Positions 23,982 to 32,394 of a stretch of 58,668 bases of DNA are shown here, one piece after another; position 1 is the stretch's first letter, and each line of letters starts with the position of its first letter. Location of the stretch: assembly GCA_018266335.1 (NCBI GenBank), contig JAFEAR010000081.1:1-58668 (forward strand), written 5' to 3'. The translations under genes and the position numbers were made by a program. The DNA is from Bdellovibrionales bacterium. GTDB lineage: Bacteria; Bdellovibrionota; UBA2428. A model generated the notes under the pieces. That model had not been told where the DNA came from and made no database searches. It saw only the letters and a program-made list of their open reading frames with translations.

Positions 23982-24750
23982 TACGGCACTAGGCCTAGTG
24001 ATCGCGCTTTCTGCCATCGCCGATGATGGATCGTTCGGCTACTTTGGTCACGAGACGCTCGACTTCTGGAAGGAGAGAGTGAGCAAGACGGATAAGCCTG
24101 CGCCAAGTCCAGCGGTTGCGGTCGGAACCGAGGAAGCGTTTCCGTGGAAGAAATACCTCGATCCCAAAAACAAAGAATTCTTCCGCGAGGGCGATTACAC
24201 GCCACCCGAGCCGTTCATGGAAATTGTCCGAAACCCAAGTGATGAGAACCTGAAACTCTGGTTTCAGTACATCGAGAAGAAAAATGATCTTTCGGCAAGA
24301 CTTCAGACCCGGATGGCCGAATATCTCCACAGCACGCAGGCGGCAAGTCTACCGATAGAGGCTAAGGAGGATCTTCGTCTGCGAGCGCAGAAGGTGGCGG
24401 CCCGATCTCGACCGGCCCTTGATGTGAGGCGCTATCGGTTTCGTATGTACTTTGACTCTACCTGTCCGCATTGCCGGCGCATGTTTGGAACGCTTGGCGA
24501 GCTTTCGGGCCAGGGCTTTTTCGTTGATGCGCGGCAGATCGACGCTGGTTCTCTTTCTGGCGTGCGGGTGACGGTGCCGGTTGAGCGTGCGAGTCCCGCC
24601 GAAGTTAAGAGCCGTGCCATTTCTAGCGTCCCTCTTCTTCTTGTAGGCGATCTCGAGAAGAAGGTGGTCTTAAAGATCACAGGTTACAAGAGTGTCGGCG
24701 AGATCATGGAGGCTATTCGCGCGCAAGACACAAGCGGTGCTCCACCTTAG
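23956..24750 (+). CDS. traF: TraF-like periplasmic thioredoxin-fold protein
   Basis: The 264-aa protein starts at ATG 23956 (AGGGGG upstream); the longer upstream frame is a shadow of the ATPase gene. It has a Sec signal (ALGLVIALSAIA), a central region with FPWKKYLDP, and a C-terminal thioredoxin fold with active site CPHC (170-173) and the cis-Pro context SSVPLLLVG. TraF/TrbB proteins act as disulfide oxidoreductases or chaperones for Cys-rich transfer proteins such as TraU and TraH, both present in this operon. Confidence 0.85.
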   Translation: MFAKLRHSSTALGLVIALSAIADDGSFGYFGHETLDFWKERVSKTDKPAPSPAVAVGTEEAFPWKKYLDPKNKEFFREGDYTPPEPFMEIVRNPSDENLKLWFQYIEKKNDLSARLQTRMAEYLHSTQAASLPIEAKEDLRLRAQKVAARSRPALDVRRYRFRMYFDSTCPHCRRMFGTLGELSGQGFFVDARQIDAGSLSGVRVTVPVERASPAEVKSRAISSVPLLLVGDLEKKVVLKITGYKSVGEIMEAIRAQDTSGAPP

Positions 24751-24905
24751 CTCTCGCATCCCTCATTTTGAATTCATGTCTTACGAAGCGCCGATAGCTT
24801 CGCGGACTGCCAATAGATAGCGGCTCTACCTGACCCGAAAGTGGGTGGCGAGCTCGTCAATTCCTCCCGACCTCAAATGGGTCTGGGTGTGGAAGGAGCG
24901 ATGCT

Positions 24906-25373
24906 TTGACTACCTTATCTGCCCTCTTTCAAAACCATCTTCCGGTGAATGGCGCGTGCTTGGGCGCACCGGACCCGAAGGAGACAAAACTCTTTTGGTT
25001 TCTCTGTTTTCTCACGGCAGCTCTTGGCTACCTTGTCTTCTTTTCGCCGCTTGCGCATGCGGGGCCGGCAACTCTTCCCGGCGAGGACGCCTCGGACAAA
25101 CTCCAGGCGGCGGGCACGCTCCTTCGCATGATCGACACGGCCCTCTTTAAGTGGGGGGCGCGCCTGTTCTCGGGTCTGTGCATCATGTCGGCTGGCTGGG
25201 CGCTAAAGGAACAGCGCTTTGGAATCGCCGTCATTTGCGTGATCGGCGCGATTCTCTTCGGTACGGCTCCGATCTGGGTCAAAAACATCTTCGAGATCGG
25301 CGGCAATCAGGGGCTGTTCTCGCAAGTTCTCTTTGAGCTGACTTCGCCCTCGGGAGCCACCGCGTATGCATGA
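24906..25373 (+). CDS. Putative VirB2/TraA-type pilin or small inner-membrane Tra protein
   Basis: TTG 24906 lies 7 nt after GGAAGGAG; no ATG is available in frame. A long signal sequence ends AHA near residue 52. The mature part has two hydrophobic segments (WGARLFSGLCIMSAGWALKE and IAVICVIGAILFGTAPIWV), the two-TM layout of conjugative pilins. It lies directly before the traL-like gene, as traA does in F-like operons. Sequence identity to known pilins is not evident. Confidence 0.6.
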   Translation: MTTLSALFQNHLPVNGACLGAPDPKETKLFWFLCFLTAALGYLVFFSPLAHAGPATLPGEDASDKLQAAGTLLRMIDTALFKWGARLFSGLCIMSAGWALKEQRFGIAVICVIGAILFGTAPIWVKNIFEIGGNQGLFSQVLFELTSPSGATAYA

Positions 25374-25677
25374 TTACGCGGGACTGAGGCACGAGCATGG
25401 GAGCCGTGTCTCACAGACGATCGACTCCCCGATCACGATTTTGGAGTTCTGGGAGCTAGGCGATGCCTTTGGCGCCCTCCTTACGGTGCTCGTGCTTGGG
25501 GTCATCTTCTATGCGTGGGGCGCGATGTTTCTCATGCTCGGCCTTCAGCTCTTTGTCTGGCCCGTCATAAGGCGAAGATTCCCACCTGGGGTTCTTCTTC
25601 ACTACCCGTACCGGCGCTTTCACATATCGCTTCCGGGGCTTGTGAACCCGCGCGGGCAAAGGAGGTTTTCTGACTGA
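25366..25677 (+). CDS. traL: TraL/VirB3-like pilus assembly protein
   Basis: The 103-aa protein has one or two TM segments (ALLTVLVLGVIFYAWGAMFL) followed by RRRFPPGVLLHYPYRRF, resembling the TraL C-terminal RFP/H pattern. TraL/VirB3 sits in the inner membrane and associates with the VirB4/TraC ATPase. It overlaps the pilin-like gene by 8 bp and precedes the traE-like gene, in F-like order. Confidence 0.75.
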   Translation: MHDYAGLRHEHGSRVSQTIDSPITILEFWELGDAFGALLTVLVLGVIFYAWGAMFLMLGLQLFVWPVIRRRFPPGVLLHYPYRRFHISLPGLVNPRGQRRFSD

Positions 25678-25773
25678 GATTCCAAACGGGAAAAACATGG
25701 AGGCCAGCACCTCCATGGAAACCAAAGTGGCCGAAACCTCGGCCGTCATCAAAACCACGGAGGAAATAAAGAA

Positions 25774-26016
25774 ATGTCCAAAGCCAAAAAAGAAAAAGCG
25801 AAGACGAAAGAACAAAGCAAAGGCGGATTCGCAAAGAATCCGTTTGCGCCCAAGATCGAGGATTCGGTCACTCGTTCAAAGGATGGCCGTTGGATCATCT
25901 CGAAGGTTACGATCACTTCAATCAAGCCTGCTCGATACTACGAGAAGATGCTTAGTTTGCTTGAAGCTAAAGCTAGTGAGGTTCACGAGCCCAGTGGCGA
26001 AGAGCCTCAAGTCTAG
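25774..26016 (+). CDS. 80-aa lysine-rich protein of unknown function
   Basis: ATG 25774 is preceded by GAGGAAATAAAGAA. The N-terminus is very basic (MSKAKKEKAKTKEQSKGG), followed by a short folded region (DGRWIISKVTITSIKPARYY) and an acidic end. It sits between traL and traE. A second open frame from 25697 runs through the same DNA into traE. I prefer this frame because of its ribosome-binding site and protein-like composition, but the overlap makes the call tentative. Confidence 0.55.
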   Translation: MSKAKKEKAKTKEQSKGGFAKNPFAPKIEDSVTRSKDGRWIISKVTITSIKPARYYEKMLSLLEAKASEVHEPSGEEPQV

Positions 26017-26026
26017 GGCGGTTCTC

Positions 26027-26737
26027 ATGATCGGAGCGATGGAGAAAGGGATTGCGGCGGCACGCATGAGCGTGCCGCCCGAGGGTGTCTACGGCGGAGT
26101 CGATCTGCGTGTGCTCCCGCGATACGTCTGCTTTCGGGCAGCCGAGCTTCGTGCGCGCGCAACAGAGCGGCAGGTGATCGCGGTTCTGGTCCTCCTGCTT
26201 CTTGGGAGCTTTGCTGTCTCTCGTATTGAAGTGAGTGGGCTTCAGGCAAAACTTCGTGCGAAGGAATACATCCTGGCGCCCGGCGTTCAAGACTTCACTC
26301 CGGCTGCGGCTCAAACTGTCCCCGATCAGTACGTGAAGGACGCGGTTTACGAGTACCTAAGCGAGCTCGGCAACGTCACAAGCGGCAACATCGAGGATCA
26401 GTACCGGCTTCTCGCGTCCTCGATGAGTCCAGCTCTTCGGGTGAAGTTTCTAACCGAGGCCGATGACTTCAAGGCGCGCGTCAAATCGCAGGGCGTCTCT
26501 GAGATGCTATCGGTTGGGAATCTTGAGATTCGCGCAACCGATAACGGCTTCTACAGAGCCGTAGCACTCGTGCGCCGCGATACCTACATCAATAACGAGT
26601 ACGCGGGCCAGGCTCAGGAAGTCGTCGAGATGGACCTTGAGCTGGTCCCTCCTCGCGCGGGGCGTAGGTGGTTTCTCCAGATCAATCGTCTCACGCGCCA
26701 GTCGGCTACGGCCTTTTCGACGAAGAAAGGTCTTTGA
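26027..26737 (+). CDS. traE: TraE/VirB8-like inner-membrane protein
   Basis: I chose ATG 26027 (MIGAMEKG) inside a longer open frame. The 236-aa product has a short cytoplasmic N-terminus, one TM (VIAVLVLLLLGSFAVS) and a periplasmic NTF2-like domain (EDQYRLLASSMSPALRVKFL, GQAQEVVEMDLELVPP). VirB8/TraE scaffolds the channel. The order traL-traE-traK-traB-traV-traC that follows is the conserved F-type mating-pair-formation order. Confidence 0.82.
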   Translation: MIGAMEKGIAAARMSVPPEGVYGGVDLRVLPRYVCFRAAELRARATERQVIAVLVLLLLGSFAVSRIEVSGLQAKLRAKEYILAPGVQDFTPAAAQTVPDQYVKDAVYEYLSELGNVTSGNIEDQYRLLASSMSPALRVKFLTEADDFKARVKSQGVSEMLSVGNLEIRATDNGFYRAVALVRRDTYINNEYAGQAQEVVEMDLELVPPRAGRRWFLQINRLTRQSATAFSTKKGL

Positions 26738-26753
26738 GATGGGGAGGATTTCC

Positions 26754-27551
26754 ATGGGAAAACTAAAACAGGTAGCTCGGCTTGCGACTGCGTGTCTTGG
26801 CCTTGCAACGGCCTCCGTTCAAGCGCGACCCGTGTTGTACGGAGACGACCCCGTTTCGATCACTCTCGAGCAGGGAGTGGCCGCGTACTTTCGCTTCCCG
26901 CTTGAGGTAAAGCTCGTAACGAGGGCCGAGCGTTTTCAGGTCGGTCCTGCAAACAGCGCGCAGCCCGACTACGCGCTTCTCTCGGTTACGCCGCGTTTTT
27001 CAAGTGGCACAAGCTCCGTGAGCTTCTTCCTAAGCGATGGGTCGATTGTCCGCACAAGGCTCACGCAGAGCGGGGCCGGTCGAGGGTCAGATGCCGAGGG
27101 CGTCTTCGATTTTAAGCCGAGGGAAAGAGGCGGCGGTGGTGCTGATGGTGGAGAGGGCTCGGGGCGGGCTCTCCTAGAACTCGACCTCCTTCGAGCCATG
27201 ATTCGGGGAGACGAGGCTCCTGGCTTTGAATCGCGCCTGGTGAATCGCGAGGTGCGCCCAGGCTTTAGAGGGCTCACTACGCGCCTTGTTGGCATCTACT
27301 CCGGCGACCGTTTCAAGGGTTACATCTTCGAGCTCGTCAACACGCAGAGGAAGAGCCTCTACATCAATATCCAGAACCTCATGCTGGGCGATCCGAACAC
27401 GGCCATTGTTTCGTCGGTTGATTCCGCGGTGCTGGCGCCAAAGGGTGAAGTCGGGGCATCCACCTATCTTCGAGTCGTAGCGCGGTCCACGACGAGCCCT
27501 CCGCAGCTTGTGCTCCCCGTTCAAATCGTCGAGAAGCCCGTCAAAAAATAG
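26754..27551 (+). CDS. traK: TraK/VirB9-like secretin
   Basis: The 265-aa protein starts at ATG 26754, 6 nt after GGGGAGG; ATG 26739 in frame is less likely. It has a Sec signal (ATACLGLATASVQA) and a beta-rich N-terminal domain with PVLYGDDPVSITLEQGVAAY. A Gly-rich linker (about 120-140) leads to a C-terminal domain that contacts TraB/TraV in the outer-membrane core complex. Confidence 0.82.
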   Translation: MGKLKQVARLATACLGLATASVQARPVLYGDDPVSITLEQGVAAYFRFPLEVKLVTRAERFQVGPANSAQPDYALLSVTPRFSSGTSSVSFFLSDGSIVRTRLTQSGAGRGSDAEGVFDFKPRERGGGGADGGEGSGRALLELDLLRAMIRGDEAPGFESRLVNREVRPGFRGLTTRLVGIYSGDRFKGYIFELVNTQRKSLYINIQNLMLGDPNTAIVSSVDSAVLAPKGEVGASTYLRVVARSTTSPPQLVLPVQIVEKPVKK

Positions 27552-27570
27552 AGAAAGGAGGTGAACCTTG

Positions 27571-28839
27571 GTGCCAAGTAGCAATCAGATAATTCAAAAA
27601 AGCTTGGAAGCATGGCGCACTCTTGGAATCTCCGAGAAGCGCACGCTTTTAGTGGCGGCCGCTCTCTTTGTCGTTCTTGCGTTCTATACCTGTAGTCGAG
27701 GCGGGGAAGTTCGCACGACGGTCTACCAGGGGGCGGGTACATCAGATTTTAAGGATGCCCGCGTGCTCGGCCAGGGGGCGGAACTCATCTTAGATAGCCG
27801 CGAGAAACTGTTCTCTAAGACCGTTCGCGATCTTCAGGGTTCGCAGGGGGAGTTAAAGGACTCCTATGAGAAACTGAAAACGCGCTTGGAGGAGCTGGAA
27901 AGGGAGCGGGCTTCGGTCAATGGACTAGGTTCCGTTACGGGTCAGGTCGGTGTGACGGCTGCGGGCCTCCCGCAGCCATCGCTACCACCTTCGCCGCCGG
28001 AAGACGCCGGGGGATCACGAAGTTCTCCCAATGAGTTGGACGTGGCGCACTTCTTGGGCGCGCGTTCTCGAAGTTTTTCGGGTGGCGGTGGAGCTCGGGC
28101 GGGCCGAAGCGCCATCGCGTTTCCCGTGAAGAGCACGCCTGCTGACGCGGATGCCGCCTCGATCGTGCTCCCGGCGGGGAGCTATGTGCGCGCAAAACTC
28201 ATGACGGGCGTGGACGTGCCGGAAGGCAGAGCGTACCCGGTCTTGCTTGAACTTGATTTTGCCTACGTGACGCCGAACAAGAGGCGCCTTGATCTCTCGG
28301 GGTGTTTCATGATCGCCAAATCCCAAGGGGATCTCTCGACTGAGCGCGTTCAGATGCAGGCCACAAAACTTTCCTGCGTGTCGAAGTCAGGCCGGATGTT
28401 TGAGCGCGAGGTGAATGGGTTCATCGCCGACGACAAGGATAACAATTTTGCCGTCAGCGGCGCCATTCACTCAAAACAAGGGCGAGTGGCGGCCCAAGCC
28501 TTTCTCTCCTCAATTGTTGAGGGCGTCGGTAAGGCGATTTCAAGCGCGCAGACGACCACGCAGACAAATGCCCTTGGCGGCTCGCAGACAAGTGTCACGG
28601 GCGACCAGGGGGCCTACATGGCGGCAGGCGGAGCAGCTAACGCCGCAACGCTTGTAACCCAATGGTACTTAAAGCAGGCACAAAGCCTTCTTCCCACGAT
28701 CAACGTCGTCTCGGGGCGCGACGTTTGGATAGTCATGCAGGACACAACGAAACTCCCGGATGAATTCTTTCGACCCGCGCGCCCCATAGGAGGAGACAAT
28801 GAGAGTATCTACTCTTACTTTAGTCGCGTTTCTGAGTAG
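27571..28839 (+). CDS. traB: TraB/VirB10-like core-complex protein
   Basis: The protein has about 422 aa and a strong ribosome-binding site (AGGAGG 27556-27561); GTG 27571 and TTG 27568 are adjacent candidate starts. It has TM 24-42, a coiled coil (about 85-125), a Pro-rich linker (QPSLPPSPPED) and the VirB10 beta-barrel domain with VLPAGSYVRAKLMTGVDVP and VVSGRDVWIVMQDTTKLP. It spans the periplasm and, with TraK and TraV, forms the outer-membrane pore. It overlaps traV by 41 bp. Confidence 0.88.
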   Translation: MPSSNQIIQKSLEAWRTLGISEKRTLLVAAALFVVLAFYTCSRGGEVRTTVYQGAGTSDFKDARVLGQGAELILDSREKLFSKTVRDLQGSQGELKDSYEKLKTRLEELERERASVNGLGSVTGQVGVTAAGLPQPSLPPSPPEDAGGSRSSPNELDVAHFLGARSRSFSGGGGARAGRSAIAFPVKSTPADADAASIVLPAGSYVRAKLMTGVDVPEGRAYPVLLELDFAYVTPNKRRLDLSGCFMIAKSQGDLSTERVQMQATKLSCVSKSGRMFEREVNGFIADDKDNNFAVSGAIHSKQGRVAAQAFLSSIVEGVGKAISSAQTTTQTNALGGSQTSVTGDQGAYMAAGGAANAATLVTQWYLKQAQSLLPTINVVSGRDVWIVMQDTTKLPDEFFRPARPIGGDNESIYSYFSRVSE

Positions 28840-29155
28840 CGCACTTTGCGCGTGTTCGAGCACGGGCGATAGCGCCCGAATGCTTGATCTCCGCTCGCAA
28901 ACGCCTGATCCGTTCGCCATGCGTTCGCTCTCTATCAAAGAGGGAGGCGTCTCGGACTACAAGGGGACGCCCATGCCCACTCGCACGCGAGCGCGTGTGG
29001 TTCCGGCGTTTCTTCATCCAACGGAGTTTCCGACGAAGGACTATTTCTGGGGCGGATGGATTTCTCTCGTGGTGGAAAAAGACGGCTGGGTATTTGGTCG
29101 TCCAAACCAGATGCCAAAAGTCCCGTTTAGCTCGCCGATGGGTGACGGAAAGTAG
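28799..29155 (+). CDS. traV: TraV-like outer-membrane lipoprotein
   Basis: ATG 28799 is preceded by AGGAGG. The signal MRVSTLTLVAFLSSALCAC ends in a lipobox-like LCAC, then a polar 99-residue domain follows. The position between traB and traC, the length and the lipidation match TraV/VirB7, the third core-complex component. Assignment rests mainly on context. Confidence 0.72.
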   Translation: MRVSTLTLVAFLSSALCACSSTGDSARMLDLRSQTPDPFAMRSLSIKEGGVSDYKGTPMPTRTRARVVPAFLHPTEFPTKDYFWGGWISLVVEKDGWVFGRPNQMPKVPFSSPMGDGK

Positions 29156-29298
29156 TTCGAGTCCCTTTCCTATGTTTGGCCTACAGCACGATTGAGGCCG
29201 GTCCCTAAATTTCACTCCCTTCGCACCTTGTTTCCTTCGTCCCAGTTCGGGCCGCGGAACGGAGTTCGCGAGAGGCGACAAGAAATGGCGGTGAGCCA

Positions 29299-31911
29299 GT
29301 GCCTAAATTTCCTTTGCCTAAGATCCTCGAGCGCGGCCTCTCGGATGAGTCACTTTTTAGACTCGCGCTTCTTGAACGGCCGGAGAGTCTTACGAGCTAT
29401 CTACCCTATGAGGAATTCATAGAGGCGGATGGCCTTTTCCGTAACAAGGACGGCTCTCTTGGTGCGGTCTTTGAGGTCGGGCTCCTTGAACATGAGCCGA
29501 TGACGGCCGCGCAGATCATCGAGGCGGTCGAGGGTCTAAAGTCATGGTTCTCGCTTCCCGAGAATTGCACGCTCCAGGTGCTTTTTGAGCAGCGGCTCGT
29601 TTCTCCCCTCGACGCAAGGCTCGCAGAAATCGAGAAAAGCTACCCCGAAGGGAACGAAGTCTCCAAAAAACTATTCTCGGCCAAGGTCGATGCAATCAAG
29701 AGCGCCTGCGGGGATGCGGCAGATGAGCGAGCGCCTTTTGAGCGCCGAGGGCTTCTCTCGGTTCGATATTTTCCGGAGTTCGCGAAAACGCGCATCGCGC
29801 GCGATCTTCTCGCTCGGGGTGAGGCAACCCTTTTTCGGCAGATGCGTGGCTATATCGAGGAGCGAAACCGCTTCCTCGATATTCTTCGCTCCCTTGAAGG
29901 TGCGTCTACGGTTGAGCTTAAGCGCCTTGGAGCGGCCGATCTCGTGGACACTCTTCGCGCCTTTTTTAACCCGAAGAGCTACTACCGGCGAAAGTTTGCG
30001 CCTGCCTCAAAACATGTCTCGCTCTCCGAGCAGCTTCTCTATTCGAGTCCCGTGCTCGATTTTGCAGGCATCGAGCGTGAAGGCGTCAAAACTCGAACAA
30101 TCACGCTCAAGACGACGCCGGCCTTTGCGTACCCCGGCGGCATGGCGTACTTCACGAAACTAGACTTTCCGTTTCGGCTCTCGCTCAACTTCAGTTTCCC
30201 CTCGAAGCTCAAGGCGAAGTCGTTCTTCGATCTGAAGGAGTTCTTCCTCCAAAATAGCCTCTCGGCCAGAAGCCGCCGCCAGCGTGAGGAGGTCCTGGCC
30301 GTCCAAGACCGCCTGGCGCGTGATGACCGCTGCCTTGGACTCACCTTCACGGTTGTTGTTGAGGCAGAAGACGATGAAACGCTCGCACGCCGGGTGAATG
30401 AAGTCGTAAATATTTTCCACGCGGACCTCGAGGCCGAGGTCATCATCGAGGACGACATTGGACTTGGGCTTTGCCTCAATCAGCTCCCGCTCAACTACAC
30501 CCCTCGTTCCGACTACTCCGCGCGGCGCTCGATTCGAGTGCTTCGCTCGGACGTGACGAAGTTCATCCCGGTTTTTGACTCCTACCGGGGCACCAAGAAC
30601 TCGCTCTCTATCCACCTCTCGCGGGAGCGAAACCTTGTTCCGTTCTCTCTTTTTGAGAACGAAACCTCGCAGCACACCGTAGTCCTGGCCGACAGTGGGT
30701 CGGGAAAAAGCGCGTTCGTTATCGACTGCGTTCTTGCGGCAAAGCGCATGAAACCAGAGCCCCTGGTGTTCGTCTTGGATCGGAAGACGAGCTACGCCAT
30801 GTGCGCCAAATACTTTGGCGGCGAGCTTACGGTCTTCGATTCAAACGAAGACATGCCCTTTACGCCGTTTCGGGGCGAGTACGACGATGAAAAAATTAGC
30901 TTCCTCACGATGCTTCTCATGACGTGCGTGCGCATCGCTTCCCCCGAGGCAAAACTTTCAAGTGTTCACGAAGGGGCGATCTCGAAGGCCCTCAAGAACG
31001 CCTACACGGAGAAGCTTGAACGGGCGGGCCTTAGCTACAAGGGCGGCAAACTCATCGCGGGTCCGGTGGAGGAGGAGATTGAGCTCTCGATGGATGAGGT
31101 CGTGCTGGCGCTTGGGGCCTTGAGCTCCGATCCGATGTTCAAGAATTCAAAAGTCGAAATCGACGAGCTCGCAAAACTTCTCATCCCTTTTTACGGGGAC
31201 GGTCACTACGCGAAATACTTCAAGGCATCCTCTCGCTCGAAGGTGAGTGGTGGTGCGAGTCACGGCCTCTTCTATATCTACGACCTTGACCGGCTTGATT
31301 CGTCGCCCGTGCTTCAGCCGATCGTGACCATGGCCGTCACGGAAGAAATCCGGCGCATTATGAAGCTCCCTCAGAACCGTGGCCGCATGGGCCTTATTGT
31401 GTGTGAAGAGATTGGGATGCTCGGGCGCAATAACCCGACCGCGGCGAAGTTCATAACCGAGTTCGCTGAAACCTGTCGAAAGCTTGGATGCTGGCTCATT
31501 GGTCTTAGCCCCAGACCCCAGAACTACTTTGAGCTTGAGGCGGGGCGCGCGATGTGGGGAGTGGCCGATAACTTCGTCTTCCTTCAGATGAGTGCCGACA
31601 ACGTGAATTACGTGTTGGAGCACTCAGAGATTTTGGACGAAGCCACCGCACAGATCGCAAAATCCCTTCGCACAAAGCGTGGGCAGTATGCGGAAGTGCT
31701 CTACCTGAACAAGAAGAAGACGCGCTCGGGAGCCTTTCGCTACTACCAGACGCCCTTTGATCTTTGGCTTGCGCCGACGAATGCGCGGGACTTCCAGGAG
31801 GCCGTGCGTGCGCTCAAGGAGTTCATGGACGACGCGTGGGCGGCGCTCAAGTACCTGACGCATGCCTATCCACATGGAGTGCCGGACACACCCCCGCCGC
31901 TCGCGGCATGA
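29299..31911 (+). CDS. traC: TraC/VirB4 conjugation ATPase
   Basis: The 870-aa protein begins at GTG 29299. The N-terminal TraC domain (about 30-440) is followed by the motor domain with Walker A ADSGSGKS (about 463-470) and Walker B MGLIVCEEIGML (about 695-706). FAETCRKLGCWLIGLSPRPQ marks the conserved downstream motif. VirB4-class ATPases power pilus biogenesis and substrate transfer at the inner membrane. About 140 bp separate it from traV, with no ribosome-binding site of note. Confidence 0.93.
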   Translation: MPKFPLPKILERGLSDESLFRLALLERPESLTSYLPYEEFIEADGLFRNKDGSLGAVFEVGLLEHEPMTAAQIIEAVEGLKSWFSLPENCTLQVLFEQRLVSPLDARLAEIEKSYPEGNEVSKKLFSAKVDAIKSACGDAADERAPFERRGLLSVRYFPEFAKTRIARDLLARGEATLFRQMRGYIEERNRFLDILRSLEGASTVELKRLGAADLVDTLRAFFNPKSYYRRKFAPASKHVSLSEQLLYSSPVLDFAGIEREGVKTRTITLKTTPAFAYPGGMAYFTKLDFPFRLSLNFSFPSKLKAKSFFDLKEFFLQNSLSARSRRQREEVLAVQDRLARDDRCLGLTFTVVVEAEDDETLARRVNEVVNIFHADLEAEVIIEDDIGLGLCLNQLPLNYTPRSDYSARRSIRVLRSDVTKFIPVFDSYRGTKNSLSIHLSRERNLVPFSLFENETSQHTVVLADSGSGKSAFVIDCVLAAKRMKPEPLVFVLDRKTSYAMCAKYFGGELTVFDSNEDMPFTPFRGEYDDEKISFLTMLLMTCVRIASPEAKLSSVHEGAISKALKNAYTEKLERAGLSYKGGKLIAGPVEEEIELSMDEVVLALGALSSDPMFKNSKVEIDELAKLLIPFYGDGHYAKYFKASSRSKVSGGASHGLFYIYDLDRLDSSPVLQPIVTMAVTEEIRRIMKLPQNRGRMGLIVCEEIGMLGRNNPTAAKFITEFAETCRKLGCWLIGLSPRPQNYFELEAGRAMWGVADNFVFLQMSADNVNYVLEHSEILDEATAQIAKSLRTKRGQYAEVLYLNKKKTRSGAFRYYQTPFDLWLAPTNARDFQEAVRALKEFMDDAWAALKYLTHAYPHGVPDTPPPLAA

Positions 31912-31983
31912 AGCGGCTCGCGCACCTACCGCGCCAACAGATCACGGAAAGCAAAAAAGTTAATTTTTCTTGGGGAGAAAACT

Positions 31984-32394
31984 ATGGACCGAAAACGAGT
32001 CATCTATCTACTCGGGTGGGCGCTTCATGCGCTCATCTTTCTTGCGATCTATCTTCTGATCTACGTCAAAATCGGACGCGCCGAAGGAGCGGACGCCTTT
32101 GAGCTTGCCATTCGGGCGCAAAACTTGATCTATGAAGAGACGCCCGAGCAAAAGACGCGAAAGCCTAGCGTCGAGGCGCCGCCGTCCGAAGACGAAAAAC
32201 TTCAGTACGAACCAACGCTCCAGGCGCCGGCGGCTCTCATGAGCGAGGCCGCCGCCTCGTCTGAGGTTCAAGGGGGTGCTCTCTACCAGGAGGGCAGGGA
32301 TCTATACGTTAACCCCGCGGGAGCTGAGCCCAAGGTGACGGGTGAGCCCATCGTGGAAGTCGAAGGAGAAGTAACAAACGAGGTGTCCAAGTGA
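31984..32394 (+). CDS. 136-aa single-pass membrane protein in the tra operon
   Basis: The product has one N-terminal TM (LLGWALHALIFLAIYLLIYV) then an acidic, Pro/Ala/Glu-rich extracytoplasmic tail with no Cys. It lies between traC and a TraH-like gene and overlaps the latter by 4 bp. TrbI of F lies at a comparable place and has similar size and topology, but no sequence match is visible, so I leave it unnamed. Confidence 0.65.
   Translation: MDRKRVIYLLGWALHALIFLAIYLLIYVKIGRAEGADAFELAIRAQNLIYEETPEQKTRKPSVEAPPSEDEKLQYEPTLQAPAALMSEAAASSEVQGGALYQEGRDLYVNPAGAEPKVTGEPIVEVEGEVTNEVSK

Noticed and set aside
25697..26026. N-terminal extension of TraE by 110 codons
   Set aside because: Composition (KKKKRRRKNK, RIRLRPRSRIR) is unlike a TraE N-terminus, and the 80-aa frame with a ribosome-binding site overlaps it.
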